Assembly (NCBI RefSeq): GCF_001270495.1
Contig: NZ_LGUR01000218.1
Span: 4,985 to 68,984, forward strand
Reading direction: 5' to 3'
DNA length: 64,000 nucleotides
Source: Streptomyces viridochromogenes
GTDB lineage: Bacteria > Actinomycetota > Actinomycetes > Streptomycetales > Streptomycetaceae
Positions 44,561 through 53,400 of this stretch are shown piece by piece. The position numbers and the translations under genes were made by a program. How positions within the stretch are numbered: position 1 is the stretch's first letter; each line of letters begins with the position of its first letter. The notes beneath the pieces were generated by a model that saw only the letters and a list, made by a program, of their open reading frames with translations, had not been told where the DNA came from and did no database searches.

Positions 44561-45012
44561 GGCGCACCTGGTTATCGGCGCGGGCGCGCCTGGTTGGCGG
44601 CGCAGGCGCGCCTGATTGTCGACGCGGACGCGCCTGGTTGTCGACGCGGACGCAGCCGGCTATCCACGCAGGGCACCACGTTGTCGACGCACGCGCACGG
44701 CACAGGCGCACCCGGGCCATCGGCGCAAGGCACCTGGTTGTCCACGCAGGCCCACCCGGCCATCGACGCAAGGCACCTGGTAGTCCACGCAGGCCCACCC
44801 GGCCATCGACGCAAGGCACCTGGTAGTCCACGCAGGCCCACCCGGCCATCGGCACAGGGCACCTGGTAGTCGACGCAAGCGCACTCGGTCATCGGCGCGA
44901 GCGCACCGCGATATCGGCACACGCGCACTGACATGGGTGAACGCACGCCCCAGTGCCGGCGCGAAAGCCCTCAGGTCGGCGCCGACGCCTCCGAGTCGGC
45001 GCTACGCCCTAC
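44561..45012. repeat. Degenerate tandem array of 21/22-bp units, about 20 copies
   Basis: A CCTGG-like core recurs at 44567, 44589, 44611, 44633, 44655, 44676, then 44711, 44733, 44755, 44776, 44798, 44819, 44841, 44862, 44884, 44906 and 44928, fading to about 45011. Spacing is 21-22 bp, apart from one 35-bp step. Typical units read GCGCACCTGGTTATCG with flanking ACGC. From 44733 to 44862 two alternating unit types form almost identical 43-bp dimers. 43 is not a multiple of 3, so translated frames rotate and coding is unlikely. The array lies between the Imm21 stop and the SDR start. Confidence 0.85.
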
Positions 45013-45025
45013 GGGCAGCGGAGGT

Positions 45026-45541
45026 TCAGTGCGGCAGCCGCTGGAGCTGGACGAGCCCCAGCCAGGTCTCGGGCCCGGGCTGCACCCGCGCCGCGCGGAC
45101 CGCGTACGCACCCGGCTCCAGAGCCACCCGCAGATGCTCGGTCCGTTCCGTCTCGCGGCCCGGCCAGGCCGAGTCGAACAGGACCACCGTGCCCGGCACC
45201 TTCCAGCGGACCTCGCGTTCCCAGACGGCCGTGGCGAGGGCGACCGGAACCCGGGACAGCAGTTCCGCCTCGGAGTCGGCGGCGCACCAGCGTACGAAGA
45301 CGCCGTGCTCGGGCAGGTAGGCGGTCGAGGCGGGCTCGTCACCCAGCACCAGTGCCGCGCTGTCTCCCACGGGCAGGAGTCCGACGGCCCCGTCCACCTC
45401 ACAGGCCCGGTCGTAGTCCGAGGCCGTCTCGTCACCGTCGGCGCCCGCCCAGAACGGCAGCACCGTCTCCGGTATCGCTATCAGCGGGCCGCCGCCCGAC
45501 TCCACCCACTCCACCGCGCCCGGTTCCGCGTATCGCACCAT
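45026..45541 (-). CDS. Immunity protein 21 (Imm21) family, orphan
   Basis: 171 residues from ATG 45541. The sequence follows the Imm21 family as I know it: EWVESGGGPLIAIPETVLPFW at the N-terminus, then SDYDRACEVDGAVGLLPVGD, LVLGDEPASTAYLPEHGVFVRW and a C-terminal PGPETWLGLVQLQRL. Imm21 proteins are predicted to protect against polymorphic toxins. No toxin gene lies within this window. It may be a decoy, or have another role. Confidence 0.8.
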   Translation of the reverse strand: MVRYAEPGAVEWVESGGGPLIAIPETVLPFWAGADGDETASDYDRACEVDGAVGLLPVGDSAALVLGDEPASTAYLPEHGVFVRWCAADSEAELLSRVPVALATAVWEREVRWKVPGTVVLFDSAWPGRETERTEHLRVALEPGAYAVRAARVQPGPETWLGLVQLQRLPH

Positions 45542-45597
45542 GGCAGCAGAACCTACACGCACAGCGCCCACACGCGGTCACCTGTCCGATTCCGGCC

Positions 45598-46098
45598 TCA
45601 GCAGCCGCAGTTCTCCGCGTCCACCGGCGCCGTCAGCGGGTCGGCGGTCCGCCGTTCGCGGCCCTCCCAGGTCTCGTACTCGAAGCCCTCGCGCGCCCAG
45701 TACTCGAAGCCGCCGAGCATCTCCTTGACCTGGTAGCCGAGTTCGGCGAGGGCGAGGGCGGCACGGGTCGCGCCGTTGCAGCCGGGACCCCAGCAGTACG
45801 TCACGACGGGCACGGACCGGTCGAGGAGCTGCTCGGCCTGCTCGGGGATCAGTGCGGTGGGGAGGTGGATCGCGCCCGGGATGTGGCCCTGGGACCAGGA
45901 CTCGGTGGAGCGGGAGTCCAGGACGACGAAGCCGGGGTCGCCGTCGGCGGCGAGGGCTGCGGCGACGTCGGACACGTCGGCGTGGAAGACGAGGCTGGCG
46001 CGGAAGTAGGCGGCGGCCTCGGTCGGCTGGGCGGGCGCGACGCGCAGTACGGGGTTCACGGCGGTGACAGCGGTAGCGGCAGTGGCAGTGGCAGTCAT
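45598..46098 (-). CDS. Rhodanese-domain sulfurtransferase
   Basis: 166 residues. A single rhodanese domain includes VVLDSRSTESWSQGHIPGAIHLP and the active-site loop YCWGPGCNGATRAALALAELG with Cys near residue 106. The C-terminus ENCGC has two further cysteines. It probably moves sulfane sulfur, and the cofactor partner is unknown. It is divergent from an Lrp-family regulator, a common pairing in actinomycetes. Confidence 0.9.
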   Translation of the reverse strand: MTATATAATAVTAVNPVLRVAPAQPTEAAAYFRASLVFHADVSDVAAALAADGDPGFVVLDSRSTESWSQGHIPGAIHLPTALIPEQAEQLLDRSVPVVTYCWGPGCNGATRAALALAELGYQVKEMLGGFEYWAREGFEYETWEGRERRTADPLTAPVDAENCGC

Positions 46099-46186
46099 GA
46101 TCTGGTTCCCTCCCCGGCGGATCTCGACGACCAGAAATCTACGGTCGGTGATCCACTTCCTGAAGGGCCATTCCCCGGTGCCGACC

Positions 46187-46216
46187 TTGATTCGCCGGGG
46201 TTTCCCCTGCTATTCC
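46187..46216 (+). promoter_or_regulatory. Promoter of the second Lrp gene
   Basis: TTGATT (46187-46192) and TATTCC (46211-46216) are separated by 18 bases. The predicted start of transcription falls at or near the ATG at 46223, so the mRNA would be leaderless. Confidence 0.5.
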
Positions 46217-46222
46217 TCGGAC

Positions 46223-46669
46223 ATGACCGCGTATTCCCCGGACGCCACCGACTGGCGCATCCTCGACGTCCTCCAGCGGGAGGGCCGAGCCAGTTTCGCC
46301 GAGCTGGCCCGTGCCGTCTCCATGTCCGCGAGCGCGGTCACCGAGCGGGTGCGCCGCCTGGAGGACGCGGGCGTCATCCAGGGGTACGCCGCCGTGGTCG
46401 ACCCCGATCGGCTGGGGCTGCCGATCCTGGCCTTCGTACGGCTCCGGTACCCGAACGGCAACTACAAGCCCTTCCACGACCTGGTCGCCGCGACGCCCGA
46501 GATCCTGGAGGCCCATCACGTCACGGGCGACGACTGCTTCGTCATCAAGGTCGCCGCCCGCTCGATGCGGCATCTGGAGGAGGTGTCCGGCAAGATCGGC
46601 ACGCTGGGCTCGGTGACGACGAGCGTCGTCTACTCGTCACCCCTCCCCCGCCGTCCACTGGGCCACTGA
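46223..46669 (+). CDS. Lrp/AsnC-family regulator (second)
   Basis: 148 residues. The HTH DATDWRILDVLQREGRASFAELARAVSMSASAVTERVRRL is cored as SFAELARAVSMSASAVTERV. The RAM domain follows, with FVRLRYPNGNYKPF and HHVTGDDCFVIKVAARSM. It is divergent from the rhodanese gene and probably controls it. It has no ribosome binding site before its ATG, in line with a leaderless start. Confidence 0.92.
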   Translation: MTAYSPDATDWRILDVLQREGRASFAELARAVSMSASAVTERVRRLEDAGVIQGYAAVVDPDRLGLPILAFVRLRYPNGNYKPFHDLVAATPEILEAHHVTGDDCFVIKVAARSMRHLEEVSGKIGTLGSVTTSVVYSSPLPRRPLGH

Positions 46670-46697
46670 CGTCACCGAGTCACCCGCCACCCCTCGG

Positions 46698-49688
46698 TCA
46701 GTGCCCCCGCTGCCGCAGCACCGACCCCGATCTCCCCTTCACGACCTCCAGCTGCGCATGGATCCGCCGCCGCAGATCGGCGACATGGCTGACGATGCCG
46801 ACGCTGCGGTCGCGCTCGCGCAGGGAGTCGAGGACGTCGAGCACCTCGTCGAGGGTCTGGTCGTCGAGGCTGCCGAAGCCCTCGTCGATGAAGAGGGTGT
46901 CGAGGCGGACCCCGCCGGCCTCGTCGGTGACGACGTCCGCGAGGCCGAGGGCGAGGGCGAGCGAGGCGAAGAACGTCTCGCCGCCGGACAGCGTCGCCGT
47001 GTCCCGCTCGCGCCCGGTCCAGGCGTCGACGACATGCAGCCCGAGCCCGCTGCGGCCACGGCCGGCCCGGTCGTCGGAATGGACGAGGGTGTAGCGGCCG
47101 GACGACATGCGTTGCAGCCGTGCCGTCGCGGCGGCGGCGACCTGTTCGAGACGGGCCGCCAGCACGTACGACTCCAGGCGCATCTTGCGTTCGTTGTCCG
47201 CCGAGGTGCCCGCGGCGAGGGCGGCGAGGCGGGCCACCCGGTCGTACTCCTCGCGCAGCGGGGCGAGTTGGCGTACGGCGGCGGTCGCGCGCGCGGACAG
47301 CCGGTCGAGTTCGGTGCAGCGCCGGTCGGCCGCGTCGCGCGCGGAGGCGGCGTCGCGGGCCCGCTGGGCCGCGGCTGACGCGGCCCGCTCGGCGGCCCCG
47401 GGGTCGGCGGGCGCCCGCTGGGCGGCGGCCGCGGTGTCGGCCTCGGCGAGGACGCTCCGCACGGCGGCCTCCTCGGACTGCCAGGCGTCCAGCCGTCGCT
47501 GGAGCTCGCAGTGCCCGGCGTCGTCGAGCAGCGCGGCGGCCGCGGCCTGGGGGGTGTCGAACCCGGCGCGGAAGGCCGCGTCGGCCAGGCGGGCGTCGGC
47601 GTCCTTGAGTCGCTGGGCGGTGTCCTCGGCGGTGCGCGCGGTGTCGGCGGCGTCGGTGAGCAGCTCGGCCTGCCGCGCCAGTTGGGCGGCCCGCGCGGCG
47701 ACGCTCGCGGCGGTGCCGCGCGCCTGGGCCAACTCCCCCTCCAGAGTGGCCCTTTCCCGGTCCAGCCGCTCACGGTGTCCCACCCGGGACGCGACTCTGA
47801 CCGCCGCCTGCTGCCGGTCGGCGGTCCGCCGCTCGTACTCGGCCTCGGCCCGGCGCAGCTCCTCGTGCGCCGGGTGCAGGGCGGACGCGTCCCGGCGGGC
47901 CTGCGCGTAGAGTCGCTCCAACTCGTCGCAATGCGCGGCGAGTTGATCGGTCGGCGAGTCTCCGGCCTCGGCGGTTGCGGCGGCCAGTGCCTCGCGTACG
48001 ACCCCCAGGTGCCGTTCCTTCTCGGTGTGCCGCTCGTCAGCCTGCTGGTAGGCGACCAGCGCGCGTTCCTCCGCCTCCCGGTCCACGTGCCCGACGTCCT
48101 TGTGGGCGGGGGCGGGGTGTTCGGTGCCGCCGCAGACCGCGCAGGGTTCGCCGTCCCTGAGCTGGGCGGCCAGTTCGGCGGCGATGCCGTTCAGGCGCTG
48201 TTCCTTGACGTCGAGCCAGTGCGCCTTGGCCGCGAGCACCTGCTCGTGTGCGAGGCGGGCCTGTTCGGCGGCCGTGTCCGTGTCGCCGGCCAGCTGGTCG
48301 CGCAGCCGCGCGGCGGCCAGCCGCTGCTGTGCCGGCTCGCGCTGCACGGCGAGCTGCTCGGCGCGGGTCGCGGCCTCCTGGGCGGCGTCGATACGGGCCT
48401 GGTGCCGGGCGCGGCTCTCCTCCCACCCGGCGAGCCAGTCCTCGGCGTCCTGGAGCAGGCCCTCGTCGGCCCGTTCCTGACGGTCCAGCTCGTCACGCTC
48501 GTCGAGGAGGCCGGCCAGCCGCTGCTCGGCGCGGCGGGCGGACTCCAGTCCGCCCAGTTCCTCGGCGGCCCGGCGCGCGGCGGCGGCGAGCCCGGCGGCC
48601 TCGGCACCCGCGAAGGTGTCCGGCAGCAGTCCACGCGCGTGTGCCTCGGCTGTGGCCGCCCGCCGGTGTTCCGCCTCGGTGGCCTCCCGCAGCTCCAGTG
48701 CGGGTGCCACGGCCTCGGCCTTGCGGGCCCGTTCCATCCGGGTCTGCGCCTGGCGAAAGCCCTCGGCCCGCTCCTCCAGCAGCCGGGCCCGCTCCCGCGC
48801 GTCGGCGAACCGCTGCTGCAACCGGGCCACTTCGCGTACGTCGCCCAGGGCGCGGTCGGCGGCGGCCTGGGCGGATTCGGCGGCGAGGAGGCTGCAGCGG
48901 GCGACGGTCAGCTGCTCACGGGCGATGCTGCGGGCGACGGCGGCGGCGCCGAGGATGGTGTCGGCCAGGCCCGGCTCGCCCGGTGCGAGGTCGGGCAGCC
49001 GCATGGCGTCGCCCGCCGCCTGCTGCATCCGGTGGGCGTCGGCGAGCAGCGCGGCGTCGCCGTCCCGCACCCGGGCCTCGGCCGCGCGTCGGCGCTCGGC
49101 GAGGCGCTTCTCGACCTCGGCGAAACGGCGGGTGTCGAAGAGACGGCCCAGCAGCTTGCCGCGCGCCTCGGCGTCGGCGCGCAGGAAGCGGGCGAAGTCG
49201 CCCTGGGGCAGGAGGACCACCTGGCAGAACTGCTCGCGGCTCATGCCGAGCAGCTGGGTGATCTCCTCGCCGATCTCCTGGTGCGAGCGGCTGAGGTCCT
49301 TCCAGGCCCCGGCCTGCCCGTCGTACTCGCGCAGCCAGCTCTGCGCCTTGTCGAGCGTCGTGCCGGTGCCGCGCTTCTTGGGGCGCTCCCAGGGCGGTTG
49401 CCGGGTGACCTCCAACCGGCGTCCGGCGACGGTCAGTTCGAGGCAGACCTCCGTACGGGTGCCGGCCGCGGCGTGGTCGCTGCGCAGGGTCATGCCCTGG
49501 CCGCTCTGGCGGGCGCCCGGCACGGAGCCGTAGAGCGCGTAGCAGACGGCGTCCAGTACGGAGGTCTTGCCGGCGCCGGTGGGGCCGTGCAGCAGGAAGA
49601 GGCCGGCCGTGGACAGCGCGTCGAAGTCGACGCGCTGAGAGCCGCCGAAGGGCCCGAAGGCCGTCACGTCGAGGCGATGGAGCCTCAC
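46698..49688 (-). CDS. sbcC: Exonuclease subunit SbcC
   Basis: 996 residues from GTG 49688, overlapping the sbcD stop by 4 bases; longer frames upstream are shadows of sbcD. Walker A HGPTGAGKTSV is near the N-terminus. Long coiled coils flank a zinc hook with PCAVCGG near the middle. The C-terminal half has signature TLSGGETFFASLALALGLAD and Walker B LDTLFIDEGFGSLD. SbcC is the Rad50-like ATPase that works with SbcD to cut hairpins and protein-blocked DNA ends. Confidence 0.95.
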   Translation of the reverse strand: MRLHRLDVTAFGPFGGSQRVDFDALSTAGLFLLHGPTGAGKTSVLDAVCYALYGSVPGARQSGQGMTLRSDHAAAGTRTEVCLELTVAGRRLEVTRQPPWERPKKRGTGTTLDKAQSWLREYDGQAGAWKDLSRSHQEIGEEITQLLGMSREQFCQVVLLPQGDFARFLRADAEARGKLLGRLFDTRRFAEVEKRLAERRRAAEARVRDGDAALLADAHRMQQAAGDAMRLPDLAPGEPGLADTILGAAAVARSIAREQLTVARCSLLAAESAQAAADRALGDVREVARLQQRFADARERARLLEERAEGFRQAQTRMERARKAEAVAPALELREATEAEHRRAATAEAHARGLLPDTFAGAEAAGLAAAARRAAEELGGLESARRAEQRLAGLLDERDELDRQERADEGLLQDAEDWLAGWEESRARHQARIDAAQEAATRAEQLAVQREPAQQRLAAARLRDQLAGDTDTAAEQARLAHEQVLAAKAHWLDVKEQRLNGIAAELAAQLRDGEPCAVCGGTEHPAPAHKDVGHVDREAEERALVAYQQADERHTEKERHLGVVREALAAATAEAGDSPTDQLAAHCDELERLYAQARRDASALHPAHEELRRAEAEYERRTADRQQAAVRVASRVGHRERLDRERATLEGELAQARGTAASVAARAAQLARQAELLTDAADTARTAEDTAQRLKDADARLADAAFRAGFDTPQAAAAALLDDAGHCELQRRLDAWQSEEAAVRSVLAEADTAAAAQRAPADPGAAERAASAAAQRARDAASARDAADRRCTELDRLSARATAAVRQLAPLREEYDRVARLAALAAGTSADNERKMRLESYVLAARLEQVAAAATARLQRMSSGRYTLVHSDDRAGRGRSGLGLHVVDAWTGRERDTATLSGGETFFASLALALGLADVVTDEAGGVRLDTLFIDEGFGSLDDQTLDEVLDVLDSLRERDRSVGIVSHVADLRRRIHAQLEVVKGRSGSVLRQRGH

Positions 49689-50848
49689 CGCGCCACCTCC
49701 CGCACGGCCTCGTCGGCCCGCACCGTGTCGAACGCGTCCCGCAGCACGCCCTGTTCGTGCTCGTCGGGCGCGGCCCCGCGCACATGCGCCACGAAGTCCT
49801 CCGCGATCTCCTGGTCGCTCCGCCCGGCGAGCCGCTGGGCGTAGGACACGTCGAGGTCGTCGGGCGCCCGCTCGGGGTCGAACACGAGGCTCAGCGTGTG
49901 CGGGAAGCGCTCGGCGAGCCGGGCCATCGGGTCCGCCGGGCGCACCGCGTCCGTGAGCGTCGCCTCGACCCATGCCTCCTCGTGCCGCGCGAGCGCGGGA
50001 TCGGAGAGCAGTTCCTCCAGCTTCCCCCGGATCCGGGCCAGCGCACGCGGCACCGGGCAGTCGACGCGCTCGGCGGCGACCGCGCCGTCGGCGTCCAGGT
50101 CGACGAGCCACATGCTCTTGCGGTGATCGGCCTCCGAGAAGGAGTACGGCAGCGGAGAGCCCGAGTAGCGCACGCGCTCGGTGATGGTCTGGCAGCCGTG
50201 CAGATGCCCCAGCGCCGCGTAGTCGACGCCGTCGAAGACCCCGGCGGGCACCGCGGCCACCCCGCCGACGGTGATGTCCCGCTCGCTGTCGCTGGCCTCG
50301 CCTCCGGTGACGAAGGCGTGGGCGAGGACGACCGATCGGGTGCCCCGCGCGCGTGTCGCGAGGTCGGCGCGCACCCGGTCCATGGCGGCGGCGAGCACGC
50401 TCTCGTGACCGGGCTTGTCGACGCCGAACTCGTCCTTCACCAGGGCGGGTTCGAGATAGGGCAGCCCATAGAAGGCCACGTCACCGAAGTCGTCCCGCAG
50501 CACGACCGCGGTACCGCACGCCGCCGCCTCGGTCCGCAGATGGATGCCCGCACGGCCGATCAGGCCGGCCCCGACGCCGAGCCGGCGTGCCGAGTCGTGG
50601 TTCCCGGAGATCATCACCGTCGGCACACCGAGGTCGGCGAGCCGGTGCAGGGCGTCGTCGAACAGCTCGACCGCGGCGAGCGGCGGTACCGCCCGGTCGT
50701 ACACGTCCCCCGAGACGACCACCGCGTCGACGCCACGCTCACGCACGGTCGTGACGAGGTGGCCGATGAACTCGGCCTGGGCGCCGAGCATGCTCACTCG
50801 GTGGAAGGCCCGGCCGAGATGCCAGTCGGAAGTGTGCAGCAATCTCAT
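49685..50848 (-). CDS. sbcD: Exonuclease subunit SbcD
   Basis: 387 residues from ATG 50848. The Mre11-type metallophosphoesterase motifs are in order: LLHTSDWHLGR, SGDVYDR, SGNHDSARR, VLAHAFVTGG and GHLHGCQ. It is the Mn-dependent nuclease partner of SbcC and is translationally coupled to it. Length and order are normal for actinobacteria. Confidence 0.95.
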   Translation of the reverse strand: MRLLHTSDWHLGRAFHRVSMLGAQAEFIGHLVTTVRERGVDAVVVSGDVYDRAVPPLAAVELFDDALHRLADLGVPTVMISGNHDSARRLGVGAGLIGRAGIHLRTEAAACGTAVVLRDDFGDVAFYGLPYLEPALVKDEFGVDKPGHESVLAAAMDRVRADLATRARGTRSVVLAHAFVTGGEASDSERDITVGGVAAVPAGVFDGVDYAALGHLHGCQTITERVRYSGSPLPYSFSEADHRKSMWLVDLDADGAVAAERVDCPVPRALARIRGKLEELLSDPALARHEEAWVEATLTDAVRPADPMARLAERFPHTLSLVFDPERAPDDLDVSYAQRLAGRSDQEIAEDFVAHVRGAAPDEHEQGVLRDAFDTVRADEAVREVAR

Positions 50849-50969
50849 GAAACCGCTCTTACCTGCACATCTCCCCCAACGGCGCCCTGATTCCGGCACC
50901 CACCGGCACGGGTCGGCCGGTCGGCACCCACCACGCTAACGCCTGTCGGTATCTGATTCCCCACGGACC

Positions 50970-51641
50970 TCACACCCCGTGGTGGGGCTCGATCTCCAAG
51001 GGCGCGACGGAGCCGCCGCCGGTGAGCCGATGCCGGTGCGTGAGCGTGTGGTCGAGTTGCCTCGCCAGGCCGGGGACGGTCGCCGGGGGCAGATACACCT
51101 CGGCGCCCGCGTCGAGCAGGCGCCGGACGGGGCCCTGGTAGCTGACTCCCAGCTCGTCGTCCTCGATCTCGGCGACGATCACCCGAGCCCGGGGGAACGC
51201 CGACCGGAGGCCGGCGATCAGCTGCGGGCTGACCGGCGGCACCAGCAGCACGTCGGCGGTCGCAGGAGCCGCGTGCAGGTCGACCACGATGTAGTCCGGA
51301 CCGAGCTGGTCGGACAGCGACACTCGGGCCGACTCCGACAGCTCCATCGCGGTCACGACGACCGTCACGCCCGCGTGGGCGAACGACTGCTCCTCGTCGG
51401 CTCCGTCGGTTCGGTCGGCCCTGTCGGTCCCGTCCGGCACGACCGGATCGATGAGGACGCCGAGCAAGGGGGCACGGGTAGCGGCGTCGGCGGCGTCGGC
51501 GGCGCCGGAGATCCTCGCGATCGGCTCGCCGTCCCGCGTGATCACCAGTTCCTCCCCGGGACCGAGGGCCTCGATGAATGCGATGACGTCCTCGGGAAAG
51601 CGCGTTGCGTCGATCGCCCGCGGGGCGTGCTCGTCAGTCAT
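50970..51641 (-). CDS. Hypothetical protein with antitoxin-like N-terminus
   Basis: 223 residues. The first 45 (PEDVIAFIEALGPGEELVITRDGEPIARIS) resemble the DNA-binding part of Phd-type antitoxins. The rest is an unknown domain with Rossmann-like strands (RVIVAEIEDDELG, GPDYIVVDLHA), joined by an Asp/Thr-rich linker. I recognise no family for it. Codon bias supports a real gene. It is 128 bp upstream of sbcD and has no evident toxin partner. Confidence 0.6.
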   Translation of the reverse strand: MTDEHAPRAIDATRFPEDVIAFIEALGPGEELVITRDGEPIARISGAADAADAATRAPLLGVLIDPVVPDGTDRADRTDGADEEQSFAHAGVTVVVTAMELSESARVSLSDQLGPDYIVVDLHAAPATADVLLVPPVSPQLIAGLRSAFPRARVIVAEIEDDELGVSYQGPVRRLLDAGAEVYLPPATVPGLARQLDHTLTHRHRLTGGGSVAPLEIEPHHGV

Positions 51642-52015
51642 CGGGCCCGGACGGAACGCGGGGTTGGGGATTACCGCACAGTGGGACCCTGTTCGATGAC
51701 CACAGGGAGTGAAGGGGCAGAAGAGGCAGAAGGGGCAGCATCACAGCACCCAATTCTCCCATATCGACCAGGCATTCGCCGAGTGTCCTACCCGTTCACC
51801 AAAGCGAGAATCCGCTCGGCCGGTTGCCGAGGACTCGTGTCGTCGGCAGAAGATCTCCTGCCGATAACCGTCGTTCACCACAGTCATGGGAACGACGAGA
51901 AGACGGTCCGGATAGTGCCGGATGAATCCCGCACACGACTGGGCCACGACATCTCGCCGGCATGCAAGGTCGTGGAAAAACGATGAGTTCCCTCTCCCGT
52001 CCTGCGTCCGGTCCC
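51642..52015. other. Intergenic region at the edge of the peptide cluster
   Basis: 374 bases without a convincing gene, with weaker third-position bias than the neighbours. It holds a purine-rich GGGCAGAAG-type run near 51713-51740. A 48-codon minus-strand frame at 51741-51887 ends in an aromatic-rich tail, but it lacks a ribosome binding site and codon bias. Confidence 0.5.
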
Positions 52016-53284
52016 TCAGGGGCGCGGACGGTGCCCGGAGCAACACCAGTCGACGCACTCGTACTGGTGCAGGACCACGCCGACTTGCCCCGGCCACCGC
52101 GTGCCGAGGTCCCCCATCGAGGCCGCACGCGCCAGCTCCACGCACACGGACAACGCCGTCTGCTCGTCGACGCCTGAGAACGACGGATAGCTCGCGTTCA
52201 CCAAGCCCTGCAACCAGTTGCGCAGGGTCCGGGTCTCGTCCCACCGCGCGAGCTCGATCCTGCGATGGACGAAGCCCCGGCCCAACAGCCACCTGTGCAG
52301 GCGCTGCCGCTGCCCCTTGGTCCAGTACGGGAAGACCCCGCCGGAGACCTCCGCCAGCCGTGCGGCGATCTCCTCCTGGAGGCGGCCGATCTCCACGGCG
52401 GGCGTGGTCTCCAGTTCGACGCGGTGGAACTGGCCGCCCAGGGCCAGCACTCTCTCGACCTCGGTGGCGGCGAGCAGCGGCTCCGCGCAGAAGTCGATGC
52501 TCTCGTGCTCGACGACCACGTCGACCGATCCCGTGTCGAAGGGCATCGCCATCATGTCGCCGTGCCGCACGTCCAGGCCGTCCCGGCGCCCTGCCTCGAT
52601 CATCGCGAGCGACGCCTCTATCCCGACGTAGGAGCCTGCGAGGGGCGCGATGTTGCGTGCGACCCGGCCGGTGCCCGGGCCCAGTTCCAGGACGCGGCGC
52701 GAACCGAGGAAGTCCTTGGCGAATCCCCGCAGTACGTCGTTGAACCGTTCGGTCACCTGTCGTGCCGGGTCGTACCGCCGCGCCAGCTCGGGTCCGTAGA
52801 GCGCGCCGTCGACCGGCGGTGTCCCGGCGGTCGGTCGCGGGTCGACGTCCACGCCGGTGAGGAAGCGCTGATTGGCGTTGAACCAGCCGACGCAGGCCAG
52901 GGCCGCCCGCACCGTCATCCGGTCGTGCCGAGCGTGCTCCGCCAGTTCCGAGGGCAGGCCGCCGAAAGCGAGGGTGCAGTCGTCGCCGCCGCCCCGCAGG
53001 CGCACGTACTCACACGCGCTGAGCAATGTCGCCGTCTCGCCCGCGGTGATCAGCTCGTCCGGCCGGCCGGACGTCGAGTACCGCGCCGCCAAGTCGGCGA
53101 CCGGGGGCACGACTTCCTTCGCCAGCGTTTCCAGGGTCGCGGCCCGCCACGGCGGAACGTAGTGGAACCGGCCATCGCACGGCGGAAGGGCGGCGCTGTC
53201 GCCTGCTTCGCGCACGACGTCGATCGCGGCGGCGCGGGTGGCACCGCCGAATCCGGCCTCGGACCTGTAGGGGATCACTGCCAT
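52016..53284 (-). CDS. Two-part SAM-dependent methyltransferase in cluster
   Basis: 422 residues from GAGG-preceded ATG 53284; GTG 53332 is possible. Residues about 1-190 are an unfamiliar helical domain with YVPPWRAATLETLAKEV and AALACVGWFNANQRF. Residues 205-400 form a class I methyltransferase: motif I VLELGPGTGRVARNIAPL, VGIEASLAMIEAG, then FDTGSVDVVVEHESIDF. The C-terminus is rich in Cys and Trp. In the cluster context it probably methylates a peptide or an amino-acid precursor, but the substrate is unknown. Confidence 0.78.
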   Translation of the reverse strand: MAVIPYRSEAGFGGATRAAAIDVVREAGDSAALPPCDGRFHYVPPWRAATLETLAKEVVPPVADLAARYSTSGRPDELITAGETATLLSACEYVRLRGGGDDCTLAFGGLPSELAEHARHDRMTVRAALACVGWFNANQRFLTGVDVDPRPTAGTPPVDGALYGPELARRYDPARQVTERFNDVLRGFAKDFLGSRRVLELGPGTGRVARNIAPLAGSYVGIEASLAMIEAGRRDGLDVRHGDMMAMPFDTGSVDVVVEHESIDFCAEPLLAATEVERVLALGGQFHRVELETTPAVEIGRLQEEIAARLAEVSGGVFPYWTKGQRQRLHRWLLGRGFVHRRIELARWDETRTLRNWLQGLVNASYPSFSGVDEQTALSVCVELARAASMGDLGTRWPGQVGVVLHQYECVDWCCSGHRPRP

Positions 53285-53400
53285 CACCTCACTGGGAACG
53301 TCGTCCGCCCGCACGCCGTGGTGGGAGCGCACGGCCTGCGGCGGGCGTACGGGGCGGTCATCAGCGCGTTCTCAGCGCCGTTCGGTGGGTCGGCCACTCG

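Noticed and set aside
44561..45012. Possible CRISPR array
   Set aside because: Units are only 21-22 bp and degenerate, without constant repeats and unique spacers, and no cas gene lies nearby.
51741..51887. 48-residue minus-strand frame ending in an aromatic-rich tail, considered as a peptide precursor
   Set aside because: No ribosome binding site, third-position GC no higher than background, and no modifying enzyme typical of such peptides beyond a generic methyltransferase.
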